DNA of 64,000 nucleotides from Lysobacter sp036697405 (GTDB lineage: Bacteria; Pseudomonadota; Gammaproteobacteria; Xanthomonadales; Xanthomonadaceae): contig NZ_JBAHWA010000008.1 in NCBI RefSeq assembly GCF_036697405.1, forward strand, positions 134,169-198,168, given 5' to 3'. The notes beneath the pieces were generated by a model. That model saw only the letters and a program-made list of their open reading frames with translations. It was not told the origin of the DNA and did not search any database. The translations under genes were made by a program, and so were the position numbers. Below, piece after piece: positions 34,047-41,846 of this stretch (its first letter is position 1; each line of letters opens with the position of its first letter).

Positions 34047-34819
34047 CGCTGCGCGGCGCCGTGGCCGCGGCACAGCGCCGCGAGCTGGCTGGCGTCGCTG
34101 ATGGCGGCCGCTTCGCGCGCGGCGCCGGCCAGCAAGGTGCGCTGCAATTCGATCCCGCCGCCGGCGTCCGAGCGCGCCGGGCGCGCCTCGATGCAGCGCA
34201 GCTCGGCGCCGCGGCCGCGCAGGGTGATGCCCTGCAGCTTGGCCGCGACCGCGCTGCTGCGCGGGGTGAGCGTCATCGTCCACTGCTGGCGCGTGCCTTC
34301 GGCGCCGACGTGGTACTGCTGCTCCAGGCGCTTGCGGTCGCCGGCCAGCAGGGCGCCGAAGCTGGCCTGCAGGCCCGCCAGTTCCGGCGCGCGCGACAGC
34401 GAGAAGGTGCGCGCGGCCTTGCCGGCGCGCTGGATCTTCACTTCGCCGGCGCGGATGGTGGTGGTCTCGGCATAGGGCGCGCGCACCTCACGGATCAGGG
34501 TGTCGTCCTCCAGCCGCTGGTACTCGCCGCTCAGGCGCAGCGGCGCCTTGAGCAGGGCCGAACCGCGGATCTCGACGAAGGCGGTGCGCATCGAGGCCGG
34601 CTGCGCCAGCCGCGCCAGGATCCAGTCCGGGTCGACCGCCGCGCCGGGCGCGTTGCCCGCCGCGGCCGGCTCAGGCGGAGCGGCGTACAGCGAGCCGGCG
34701 GCGCAGGCCAGCGCCAGCGCCCAGCCCCAGCGACGCGGCCGGATCGTCGTGGCCGGGGCCGCCGCCGTCGCAGGCGACGCTGTCAGGGGCTGTACTGTCT
34801 TGAACCGCGTCATCGGCAT
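34043..34819 (-). CDS. LolA-like periplasmic carrier of the pigment locus
   Basis: 258 residues with signal-like segment RRWGWALALACAAGSLYA about 30 residues from the start. The mature part has a LolA/LolB-type half-barrel: AFVEIRGSALLKAPLRLSGE, LIREVRAPYAETTTIRAGEV and AGKAARTFSLSRAPEL. It should carry the pigment or its lipid through the periplasm, as proposed for ApeL-type proteins. Two ATGs (MPMTRF) are possible. Both fall inside the 3' end of the acyltransferase gene in another frame, giving an overlap of about 145 bases, which is unusually long. No start exists after the overlap that would keep the signal peptide. Its end is coupled to the MMPL gene by ATGA. Confidence 0.82.
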   Translation of the reverse strand: MPMTRFKTVQPLTASPATAAAPATTIRPRRWGWALALACAAGSLYAAPPEPAAAGNAPGAAVDPDWILARLAQPASMRTAFVEIRGSALLKAPLRLSGEYQRLEDDTLIREVRAPYAETTTIRAGEVKIQRAGKAARTFSLSRAPELAGLQASFGALLAGDRKRLEQQYHVGAEGTRQQWTMTLTPRSSAVAAKLQGITLRGRGAELRCIEARPARSDAGGGIELQRTLLAGAAREAAAISDASQLAALCRGHGAAQR

Positions 34820-35708
34820 GCCAGAAGTCGTAGAAGTTGAACCAGTTGTAGGGCGCGTCGCAGGCGTGGTGCTGCAGGCGCGCGGCATAGCCTTCGATCA
34901 TCGCCGCCAGCGCACGCGGCCGATCCTGGCGCGCGATCGCCGATCCGTCGCTGAACGGCTCGAACACCAGATCGTAGCGGGCGCCGCCGCGGTACAGGCC
35001 GAAAGCCAGCAGCACCGGCGCCTTGAGGGTCGCGGCGACCAGCCAGGGTGCCAGCGGAAACGGCGCCGGCGCGTCCAGGAAGGGCGTGCGCAGCCAGGGC
35101 TCGCCGGGGCGCGCGCGGTCGACCAGCAGGGCCACCAGGGCGCCCTCGTCCAGGGCCTGCTTGACCGCCAGCACGATCGAGGGCCCGTCCTGGCCGGCGT
35201 CGATCACGCCGGCGGCGATGCGCGGATCCAGCGAATCCAGCAGCTGGGTCATGGCCGGGTTGTGCGACTTGTCGAACACCACCCGCACCTGCACCTCCGG
35301 CGCGCTGCGCGCGAGCACGCGCAGGGCCTCGAAACTGCCCAGGTGGGAGCCGAAGATCAGCGCGCCGCCGCGCGCGTGCTGGGCGCGCAGCGCGTCCAGC
35401 CCGCTCACGCGCACGTCGAAGTAGTGCATCTGCCCGCCGAGCATGAACAAGCGGTCCAGGATGGTCGCGGCGAAGGTGTGGATGTGGCGGGCGATGTCCC
35501 ACAGCCCCGGCGCGCGGCCCAAGCTGCGCGCCAGGTAGGCGCGCGAGGCGCGGCGCTCGGGACCGCGCACGGCCACGAAATACGCGGTGATCGGGTACAG
35601 GCACAGCCGCGCCAGGCCGCGTCCGCCGCGCCGCGCGATCGCGCGCAGCAGACGCAGCGCGAACGGGCTGCCGCCCTCGGGGCGCTGCTTCCAGTGTTCG
35701 CCGTTCAT
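34671..35708 (-). CDS. LpxL-like acyltransferase of the pigment locus
   Basis: 345-residue lysophospholipid/lauroyl-type acyltransferase. The active-site motif is GSHLGSFEAL (the H-x4-E of the LpxL family), followed by VDRARPGEPWLRTPFLDAPAPF and the near C-terminal NWFNFYDFW. In aryl polyene loci such enzymes are proposed to attach the polyene to a lipid or sugar-lipid. Homology should end soon after NWFNFYDFWHADDA. The last 50 or so residues (DSTAPDSVACDGGGPGH and on) are translated from the region that also encodes the start of the LolA-like protein and look unrelated to the family. The start overlaps the small hotdog gene by four bases (ATGA). Confidence 0.88.
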   Translation of the reverse strand: MNGEHWKQRPEGGSPFALRLLRAIARRGGRGLARLCLYPITAYFVAVRGPERRASRAYLARSLGRAPGLWDIARHIHTFAATILDRLFMLGGQMHYFDVRVSGLDALRAQHARGGALIFGSHLGSFEALRVLARSAPEVQVRVVFDKSHNPAMTQLLDSLDPRIAAGVIDAGQDGPSIVLAVKQALDEGALVALLVDRARPGEPWLRTPFLDAPAPFPLAPWLVAATLKAPVLLAFGLYRGGARYDLVFEPFSDGSAIARQDRPRALAAMIEGYAARLQHHACDAPYNWFNFYDFWHADDAVQDSTAPDSVACDGGGPGHDDPAASLGLGAGAGLRRRLAVRRSA

Positions 35709-35992
35709 GCCGGCGCGTCCGCGACCACTTCGCCGCTGGCCAACAGGGTCTGCCCGCGCAGCACGCGGAAGCGCCAGCGCGGCGCGGCGCCATCCAGTTC
35801 GATGCGCGCGGTCTCGCCGGGCAGCAGCGGCTGGGCGAACTTCACCTGCGGCAGGCGCAACCCGCCCAGCGGGCCGTGGCCGGCCTCGATCGCGTCCAGC
35901 ACCCGGTCCAGCACGACCACGCCCGGCACCACCGGCCGACCGGGGAAATGCCCGGGCAGGCTGGGGTGATCGGCGGCGATGCGGAATTCCAT
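35705..35992 (-). CDS. Small hotdog dehydratase-like protein (ApeI type)
   Basis: 95-residue single hotdog domain of the FabA/FabZ type. The catalytic loop DHPSLPGHFPGRPVVPGVVV contains the His of the GHFPG signature, and LPQVKFAQPLLPGETARIEL is the matching central strand. It would be the second 3-hydroxyacyl-ACP dehydratase of the locus, perhaps pairing with the other. It is coupled to the acyltransferase gene by an ATGA overlap and lies 78 bases after the COG4648-like membrane protein gene. Confidence 0.88.
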   Translation of the reverse strand: MEFRIAADHPSLPGHFPGRPVVPGVVVLDRVLDAIEAGHGPLGGLRLPQVKFAQPLLPGETARIELDGAAPRWRFRVLRGQTLLASGEVVADAPA

Positions 35993-36070
35993 GCGGGCGG
36001 TTCGGCGTGGTTCGGCCTGGGTTGGCGACAGGATAAGCCACCCGGCCGCGCGCCTATGCCGATCCTGGCC

Positions 36071-36760
36071 TCAGTCGAACAGGCTGCGCCAGAACGCCGG
36101 GCCCAGGCCGCCCATGCGGCGCAGGAAATCCCAGAAGTTGCGGTAGGGCCGGTCGCGGAACAGGCGCTTGCGGAACTGGTACTCGCCGACGAAGAAGCCG
36201 CCGACGATGCCGTAGTTGAGCAGGTTGGCGAACAGCGACCACTGGTCCTGGCCGATCGCGATCGGCGGGGTCTGGCCCAGCCGCGCGAGCACGCCGCCGG
36301 GCACCGCGATCATCGCCAGCGCGGCGTTGGCCAGCGCCAGTCCGCCCAGCAGCCAGGCCCAGATCGCGGTCAGCTGGCGCGAGTAGCGGTAGACGTCGGC
36401 CGGCAGCTGGCTGGGCGCGCAGGCGTCCAGGGCGGCGACGATGCGGGTGATCAGGCCCTCGCGCGGCGCGCGCAGGCTGCGCGCGAACCACCAGGCCAGG
36501 GCGCCGGTGAACAGCACCGGCGGGCTCAGCAGCAACAGCTGCGGATAGGCGGTGTGGGCGATCGCGGCCAGGCCGGCCACGATCGCCGCGAACACCAGCC
36601 AGGCGCCCACGCGCAGATGCAGCAGGGCCTCGATCTGCACGATCAGGGCCAGGTCGATCAGGGCGATCGCCGCCGGCCAGCCGCCGCCGTCGTGGCTGGC
36701 CCAATGCGCCAGCAGGGGGTAGGCGATCGCCAGCAGCAGCCGCAGTACGGCGCCGGTCAT
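36071..36760 (-). CDS. COG4648-like membrane protein of the pigment locus
   Basis: 229-residue integral membrane protein with about five hydrophobic helices: VLRLLLAIAYPLLAHWAS, IALIDLALIVQIEALLHL, GAWLVFAAIVAGLAAIAHT, LLLLSPPVLFTGALAWWFARSL and LTAIWAWLLGGLALANAALA. The C-terminal part, YGIVGGFFVGEYQFRKRLFRDRPYRNFWDFLRR, is the hallmark of the membrane protein found in xanthomonadin and aryl polyene clusters (COG4648). Its role is unknown; it may hold the synthase at the membrane. It lies 52 bases after the ACP gene. Confidence 0.88.
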   Translation of the reverse strand: MTGAVLRLLLAIAYPLLAHWASHDGGGWPAAIALIDLALIVQIEALLHLRVGAWLVFAAIVAGLAAIAHTAYPQLLLLSPPVLFTGALAWWFARSLRAPREGLITRIVAALDACAPSQLPADVYRYSRQLTAIWAWLLGGLALANAALAMIAVPGGVLARLGQTPPIAIGQDQWSLFANLLNYGIVGGFFVGEYQFRKRLFRDRPYRNFWDFLRRMGGLGPAFWRSLFD

Positions 36761-36812
36761 GGCCTGGGCTTCCGTGCGCGCGAGCGGGGCGGGCGGCCGG
36801 GCGCGGGCGCGC

Positions 36813-37082
36813 TCAGGCGGCCCGGCTTTGTTCGATGTGCGCCGACAGCGCGCGCAGCGAGCCGAAGATGCGGCGGTTCTCTTCGCTGTCCGAGCGCAGC
36901 TGGAAGCCGTACTGCTTGGACACCGCCAGGGCCAGCTCCAGGGCGTCGATCGAGTCCAGGCCCAGCCCGTCCCCGAACAGCGCCGCCTCGGGGTCGATCG
37001 CGGCCGGATCGATGTCCTCCAGATTCAGGCTTTCGACCAGGAGTAGCGCGAGTTCGCGTTCGGCGGGGCTTTGTTCGGACAT
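36813..37082 (-). CDS. Acyl carrier protein of the pigment locus
   Basis: 89-residue ACP. The phosphopantetheine-attachment site is S44 in GLGLDSIDALEL, inside an acidic helical domain (LVESLNLEDIDPAAIDPEAALFG before it, LAVSKQYGFQLRSD after it). It should carry the growing aryl polyene chain. The start MSEQSPAER is preferred; a longer form beginning nine codons upstream (MPPAVGSTP) is possible. It is the first gene of the leftward pigment operon and is divergent from the halogenase-like gene. Aryl polyene loci usually have a second ACP and an aryl-activating ligase nearby; neither is present here. Confidence 0.92.
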   Translation of the reverse strand: MSEQSPAERELALLLVESLNLEDIDPAAIDPEAALFGDGLGLDSIDALELALAVSKQYGFQLRSDSEENRRIFGSLRALSAHIEQSRAA

Positions 37083-37194
37083 CGGGGTCGATCCAACGGC
37101 GGGCGGCAAGGTGCGCCACGATCCGGCATCGGGCGGCTGCGCGCAACCGTCCCCAGGTCCGGTCCGACCCGGACAGCGATCACGAACGGCGAGC

Positions 37195-37200
37195 TATCAT
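37195..37200 (+). promoter_or_regulatory. Predicted -10 box (TATCAT) of the halogenase-like gene, leaderless
   Basis: TATCAT ends six bases before the ATG with no Shine-Dalgarno sequence. The 124-base divergent region should also hold the promoter of the leftward ACP operon; no good match is seen for that one. Confidence 0.5.
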
Positions 37201-37206
37201 TCTCCG

Positions 37207-38598
37207 ATGAGCTCAACGATCCCCGCGCCCGGTCCCGCCGACGCCAGCCCGGACGCAAACCTGAACGGCCCTGCTTCCACCCCGGAACTCCGACCCGACG
37301 TCCTGGTCATCGGCGGCGGCCCCGCCGGCACCACCGCCGCGACCCTGCTCGCCCGCAAGGGCTGGAAGGTGCTGCTGCTGGAGAAGGACGCGCACCCGCG
37401 CTTCCACATCGGCGAGTCGCTGCTGCCGATGAACCTGCCCATCCTCGAGCGCCTGGGCGTGCTCGAGCAGGTCAAGGCGATCGGCACCCACAAGCCCGGC
37501 GCCGAATTCCCGATCGACGAGCGCAACTACAACACCTTCCGCTTCGAGCGCGCGCTGAACCCGAAGTTCGGCTACGCCTACCAGGTCAAGCGCGAAGAGT
37601 TCGACCAGCTGCTGTTCCGCAATGCCCAGGCCAACGGCGTGGACGCGCGCGAGCGGGTCAAGGTCGAGCGGGTCGAGTTCGGCGCCGACGGCCGGCCGTC
37701 GCTGGTCCATGCGCGCACCGCCGACGGCGCCGCGCTGACCGTGCGCCCGCGCTACGTGGTCGACGGCAGCGGCCGCGATGCCTTCTTCGGCAGCCAGCTC
37801 AAGCTCAAGAAGAAGAACCCGCTGCACCAGTCGGCGGCGATCTTCAGCCATTTCACAGGGGTCGAGCGCCGCGACGGCGAGGACGCCGGCAACATCACCG
37901 TGCAGCGCTTCGCGCACGGCTGGATGTGGCTGATCCCGCTGCAGAAGGACGTGATGAGCGTCGGCGCGGTGTGCTTCCCCGAATACCTCAAGCAGCGCCG
38001 CGGCGAGACCGAGGCCTTCCTGATGAAGACCCTGGAATCCGAGCCGCAGGTGTGGGCGCGCATGCGCGGCGCCCAGCGCGTCGGCGCGGTCCACGTCACC
38101 GGCAACTACTCCTACACCTGCACGCAGATGACCGGCCCGGGCTGGGTCATGGTCGGCGACGCCTACGCCTTCGTCGATCCGGTGTTCTCCTCCGGCGTCT
38201 ACCTGGGCATGAACAGCGGCGAGCAGGCCGCCGAGGTGGTCGACGGCGCGCTGCGCGATCCGGCCAGCGAAGCCGCGCTGCAGCGCGCGATGGTCAAGCG
38301 CCTCAAGCGCGGCCTCAAGCACTTCCAGTGGTTCATCTACCGCTTCACCACGCCGGTGATGCGCACGCTGTTCAGCGAGCCGCGCAATTACTGGCAGATC
38401 GAACAGGCGGTGATCTCGATGCTGGCCGGCGACGTATTCGACAACCCGGCGGTGCTGCGCCGCCTGCGCGCGTTCCGGATGATCTATGCGCTGACCGCGC
38501 TGCGCATGGCGCCGCAGGCCCTGCGCGGCTGGTTGCGGCGCAAACGCCAGGTCGGCGTGGATTTCCGCGGCGACACCCTGCAGCAGGGCAACCCGTGA
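37207..38598 (+). CDS. Flavin-dependent halogenase/monooxygenase-like protein of the pigment locus
   Basis: 463-residue FAD protein. The dinucleotide-binding loop GGGPAGTTAATLLARKGWKV starts at G36, followed by HIGESLLPMNLPILERLG. The flavin-halogenase signature WxWxIP is intact as W239-M-W-L-I-P244. VMVGDAYAFVDPVFSSGVYLGMNSG is the second FAD-contact motif. Xanthomonadins are brominated aryl polyenes in Xanthomonas, and a halogenase-like gene belongs to their locus. Whether this enzyme halogenates or hydroxylates cannot be decided from sequence alone. It overlaps xanB2 by four bases (GTGA), so starter supply and tailoring are co-translated. Confidence 0.9.
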   Translation: MSSTIPAPGPADASPDANLNGPASTPELRPDVLVIGGGPAGTTAATLLARKGWKVLLLEKDAHPRFHIGESLLPMNLPILERLGVLEQVKAIGTHKPGAEFPIDERNYNTFRFERALNPKFGYAYQVKREEFDQLLFRNAQANGVDARERVKVERVEFGADGRPSLVHARTADGAALTVRPRYVVDGSGRDAFFGSQLKLKKKNPLHQSAAIFSHFTGVERRDGEDAGNITVQRFAHGWMWLIPLQKDVMSVGAVCFPEYLKQRRGETEAFLMKTLESEPQVWARMRGAQRVGAVHVTGNYSYTCTQMTGPGWVMVGDAYAFVDPVFSSGVYLGMNSGEQAAEVVDGALRDPASEAALQRAMVKRLKRGLKHFQWFIYRFTTPVMRTLFSEPRNYWQIEQAVISMLAGDVFDNPAVLRRLRAFRMIYALTALRMAPQALRGWLRRKRQVGVDFRGDTLQQGNP

Positions 38599-39614
38599 GC
38601 GCGGCCGCCACCCTGATGGCCGCCACGCCGCGCTACAGCGTCGACTACACCGACGCCAGCCCCGCCCAGGTACTGGCCGGCGAAGACGTGCTGGCGGTGT
38701 TCGGCTTCGGCGCCGACGCCCCGCACCACGACGATCCGCGCTATCTGCGCGTGGCCCTGGAGCCCTACGGCCAGGCGCGATTGGAAGTCTGGCGCGGCTC
38801 GGCGCCGGTGATCAGCGGCCGCGACGGCGAGCTGGCCTGGTCCGAGGACGGCGCGCTGCAGTTCGGCGTGCTCGAACTCGACGAGCCGCCGGGCCTGCAG
38901 GTCAACGACGGCATCGGCGCGGTCGCCGAAACCATCTACGCGCGCATGATCGAATTCACCCGCGCGCGCGGTTACCCGCACCTGCTGCGGATCTGGAACT
39001 ACCTCGACGGCATCACCGTCGGCCAGGGCGACGCCGAGCGCTACCGCGTGTTCTGCGTCGGCCGCGCCGCCGGCCTGGGCGATTTCGAACCCGGCCAATT
39101 GCCGGCCGCGACCGCGATCGGCAAGGTCACCGAGGCCGGCGAGACCCGCCGCCTGCTGGTGTACTGGCTGGCTTCGCGCACGCCCGGCACGCCGCTGGAG
39201 AACCCGCGCCAGATCAGCGCCTACCGCTATCCGCGCCAGTACGGCCCGCAGCCGCCGAGCTTCGCGCGCGCGATGCTGCCGCCGCTGGGCAGCGCGATGC
39301 CGCTGCTGTTGTCGGGCACCGCGGCGATCGTCGGCCACGAATCGCGCCACATCGACTCGGTCGACACCCAACTCGACGAGACCCTGGCCAACTTCGACAG
39401 CCTGATCGCCGCCGCGCGCGCGCAACGGCCGTCGTTGCCGGCGCGCTTCGGCGCCGGCGCGCGCCTGAAGGTTTACGTGCGCGACCGCGAGGAAGTGCCG
39501 GCGGTGATGGCGGCGCTGGACGCGCGCCTGCCCGGCATCGAGCGCATCGTGCTGCAGGCGGCGGTCTGCCGGCGCGAACTGCGCGTGGAAATCGACGGCG
39601 TCCACGACCTCTAA
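38595..39614 (+). CDS. xanB2: XanB2-like bifunctional chorismatase (3-/4-hydroxybenzoate synthase)
   Basis: 339-residue chorismatase of the XanB2/Hyg5 type. It converts chorismate to 3-hydroxybenzoate, the aryl starter of xanthomonadin, and to 4-hydroxybenzoate, used for ubiquinone. In Lysobacter enzymogenes 4-hydroxybenzoate is also reported as a diffusible signal for antibiotic production. Diagnostic stretches are RIWNYLDGITVGQGDAERYRVFCVGR, GKVTEAGETRRLLVYWLASRTPGTPLENPRQISAYRYP, GTAAIVGHESRHIDSVDTQLDETLANFDSLI and the C-terminal RDREEVPAVMAALD...VLQAAVCRRELRVEIDGVHD. The start is the GTG overlapping the halogenase-like stop (GTGA). It is the last gene of the locus; REP repeats follow. Confidence 0.94.
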   Translation: MSAAATLMAATPRYSVDYTDASPAQVLAGEDVLAVFGFGADAPHHDDPRYLRVALEPYGQARLEVWRGSAPVISGRDGELAWSEDGALQFGVLELDEPPGLQVNDGIGAVAETIYARMIEFTRARGYPHLLRIWNYLDGITVGQGDAERYRVFCVGRAAGLGDFEPGQLPAATAIGKVTEAGETRRLLVYWLASRTPGTPLENPRQISAYRYPRQYGPQPPSFARAMLPPLGSAMPLLLSGTAAIVGHESRHIDSVDTQLDETLANFDSLIAAARAQRPSLPARFGAGARLKVYVRDREEVPAVMAALDARLPGIERIVLQAAVCRRELRVEIDGVHDL

Positions 39615-39624
39615 GCCGCAAGCC

Positions 39625-39745
39625 GTAGGGTGCGGTGAGCCAAAGGCGAACCGCACCATCGCGCACCCTCCCTTGCCACGCGAAGAGAGCAACGCGCGGA
39701 CCGTAGGCTGCGGTGAGCAACAGCGACCCGCGACACCGCGACCAC
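39625..39745. repeat. Two GTAG-headed REP-like elements after xanB2
   Basis: The first (39625-39657) begins GTAGGGTGCGGTGAGC, and its GGTGCGGT pairs with ACCGCACC. The second (39703-39745) begins GTAGGCTGCGGTGAGC and is degenerate. Both belong to the same family as the elements after hemB (GTAGGATGCGGTGAGC). They fill most of the 249-base gap after the pigment locus. Confidence 0.75.
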
Positions 39746-39863
39746 CACCCGCGCCGGTTCGCTGTCAGGGGTGCCGAAAGGCACCCCCTCCGGCTCTTGA
39801 ATCCCGGCGATCCGGCAGCATCATGGGCGTGAGCGCATCCGCGCCCGCCTGGGAGACCGCACG

Positions 39864-40112
39864 ATGGGACTGATCAGCCTGATTTGGGGCATCCTCGCCA
39901 TGATCTGGATGGTGGTCGCCTTGATCCCGCTGCTGGGCTGGGGCAACTGGTTCCTGATCCCGTTCGCCGCGGTCGGCGCCATCATCGCCGCGATCGGCGT
40001 GCTGTTCACCCGCGAAACCAAGCGCGGCCGCGCCAAGGCCGGCCTGGTGCTCAACGCGATCGTGATCGTGGTCGGCGTGGTCCGCCTGTCGATGGGCGGC
40101 GGCATCATCTGA
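39864..40112 (+). CDS. Small hydrophobic membrane protein
   Basis: 82 residues with three hydrophobic stretches: LISLIWGILAMIWMVVALIPLLG, WFLIPFAAVGAIIAAIGVLF and LVLNAIVIVVGVVRLSMG. A basic loop (TRETKRGRAKAG) separates the second and third. It has the look of small inner-membrane proteins of DUF4190 or similar type, but I cannot name a family. There is no clear Shine-Dalgarno sequence. It lies between two groups of REP repeats and is a single-gene unit. Confidence 0.75.
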   Translation: MGLISLIWGILAMIWMVVALIPLLGWGNWFLIPFAAVGAIIAAIGVLFTRETKRGRAKAGLVLNAIVIVVGVVRLSMGGGII

Positions 40113-40221
40113 CCCCGCGCAGCGACGCAGTCCGCGCAGGGCGGTTTCGCAGCCGCCCTGCGCGAGGTCTCGCTAGCATAACGGCGGCGCCCGTGCGGTA
40201 CGCCAGCGAACAGGCTTCGGT

Positions 40222-40290
40222 GTAGGAGCGGCGTAAGCCGCGACCGCGTCGTCGTCGTATTGGCGTGGTCGCGGCTTACGCCGCTCCTAC
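40222..40290. repeat. Inverted pair of GTAGGAGCGGCGTAAGCCGC repeats
   Basis: Two perfectly complementary 24-base arms (40222-40245 and 40267-40290) are separated by 21 bases, and each arm can also fold on itself (GCGGC-GTAA-GCCGC). The head is GTAG, as in the SMAG elements of Stenotrophomonas. The right arm contains the TAG stop codon of the ABC ATPase gene. Confidence 0.85.
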
Positions 40291-41846
40291 CCCACAGCGG
40301 TCTTCGGCCGCGCCGCCAATAGCGCCCGCGTATGCGCATGCTGCGGCGCGCGCAACACCTCGGCGGTGGCGCCGGTCTCGACGATGCGCCCGGCTTCCAG
40401 CACCGCGATGCGCTCGGCCACCGCGGCCGCGGCGGCCAGGTCGTGGGTCACGAACAGCAGGGCCAGGCCGCGCTCGCGCTTGAGCGCGGCCAGCAGCGCC
40501 AGGATCGCGCCGCGGTGGTGGGCGTCCAGCGCCGACACCGCTTCGTCGCAGACCAGCAGCTCGGGATCGGTCGCCAGCGCGCGCGCGATCGCGATGCGCT
40601 GGCGTTGCCCGCCGGAGAACTGGTGCGGGTAGCGGTCCAACATCGCCGCCTCCAGCCCGACCGCCTGCAGCAGCTCGCCGGCGCGCAGGCGGCGCGCGCC
40701 GGCATCGCCGCGCGCGTGGATGCGCAAGGGCTCGGCGACGATCTCGGCCACGCGCATGCGCGGGTCCAGCGAGGCATAGGGATCCTGGAACACCAAGCCG
40801 GTACGCGCGCGCAGCTTGCGCAAGGCGCGCGGCGTGGCGGCGCTCAGATCGACGCCGTCCAGCAGCACCCGCCCCTGCGCGCCGCGCAGCAAGCGCAACA
40901 GCGCGCGGCCCAGCGTGCTCTTGCCGCTGCCGCTCTCGCCGACCAGGGCCAGGCCTTCGCCGCGACGCAGTTCGATCGACACATCGTCCAGAGCCGCGCG
41001 CGGCGCCCGCGGATAACGCATGCGCAGGCCTTCGCCGCGCAGCAGCACCGGTGCGGCGCCGCCGACCGCGGGCGCGGCCGGCGCGATCGCGTCGGCGGCC
41101 AGCAGCTCGCGCGTGTAGGCATGCTGCGGCGAGGCGAACACCGCGGCGGTATCGCCGCGCTCCACCGCCTGCCCGCGTTGCAGCACCACCAGGCGCTGCG
41201 CGTAGGCGCCCACCAGCGGCAGGTCGTGGCTGATCAACAACAGGGCCAGGCCGTCCTCGCGCCGCAGCGCGTCGAGCAGGTCGAGGATCTCGCGCGCGAT
41301 GCGCGCGTCCAGGGCCGAGGTCGGTTCGTCGGCGATCAACACCCGCGGCCGCGTCGCCAGCGCCAGAGCGATCGCGATGCGCTGGCGCTGGCCGCCGGAA
41401 AACTGATGCGGATAGCGGTCCAGCGCCGCGCCCGGCTCGGGCAACTGCACGCGCGCCAGCAAAGACCGCGCTTCGTCGCGCGCCGCGGTGCGCGCCAAAC
41501 CGCGCACCAGGCGCAGGGTTTCCAGCAACTGGCTGCCGACGCTGCGCAGCGGGTGCAGCGCCGCCAGCGGATCCTGCGGCACCCAGCCCAGCACGCGCCC
41601 GCGCAGGGCCGCATGCGCGCGCGAGCCCAGCGCGATCGTCTGGCCGTCCGCGCTCAGGCGGCCCTCGGCGCGCAGGCCCGGCGGCAACAGGCCGAGCAGG
41701 GACAGCGCGCTCAGGCTCTTGCCGCTGCCGCTTTCGCCGACCACGCCCAGGCATTGCCCGGCCTGCAATTCCAGATCCAACGGCCCCAGCAAGCGGCGCG
41801 CGCCCACGTCCACGGCCAGCCCCTGCAGGGCCAGGGTCGCGCTCAT
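40287..41846 (-). CDS. Peptide/nickel-type ABC transporter, fused double ATPase
   Basis: 519-residue protein of two ATPase halves, as in YejF or fused DppD-DppF. The first half has Walker A GESGSGKSLS, signature FSGGQRQR and Walker B VLIADEPTSALD. The second has GESGSGKSTL, FSGGQRQR and LLVCDEAVSALD, where the P of DEP is replaced by A. Each half ends with the oligopeptide-binding C-terminal extension (SPQHAYTRELLAAD, APQHAHTRALLAAR) typical of peptide transporters. It drives import through the coupled permease encoded next to it (ATGA overlap). Its last codons run into a REP repeat that supplies the stop codon. No substrate-binding protein is nearby. Confidence 0.93.
   Translation of the reverse strand: MSATLALQGLAVDVGARRLLGPLDLELQAGQCLGVVGESGSGKSLSALSLLGLLPPGLRAEGRLSADGQTIALGSRAHAALRGRVLGWVPQDPLAALHPLRSVGSQLLETLRLVRGLARTAARDEARSLLARVQLPEPGAALDRYPHQFSGGQRQRIAIALALATRPRVLIADEPTSALDARIAREILDLLDALRREDGLALLLISHDLPLVGAYAQRLVVLQRGQAVERGDTAAVFASPQHAYTRELLAADAIAPAAPAVGGAAPVLLRGEGLRMRYPRAPRAALDDVSIELRRGEGLALVGESGSGKSTLGRALLRLLRGAQGRVLLDGVDLSAATPRALRKLRARTGLVFQDPYASLDPRMRVAEIVAEPLRIHARGDAGARRLRAGELLQAVGLEAAMLDRYPHQFSGGQRQRIAIARALATDPELLVCDEAVSALDAHHRGAILALLAALKRERGLALLFVTHDLAAAAAVAERIAVLEAGRIVETGATAEVLRAPQHAHTRALLAARPKTAVG

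Noticed and set aside
39615..40290. A CRISPR array in the repeat-rich region after xanB2
   Set aside because: The repeats are palindromic, differ in sequence, occur as pairs in opposite orientation and have no regular spacers or cas genes; they are REP-like.
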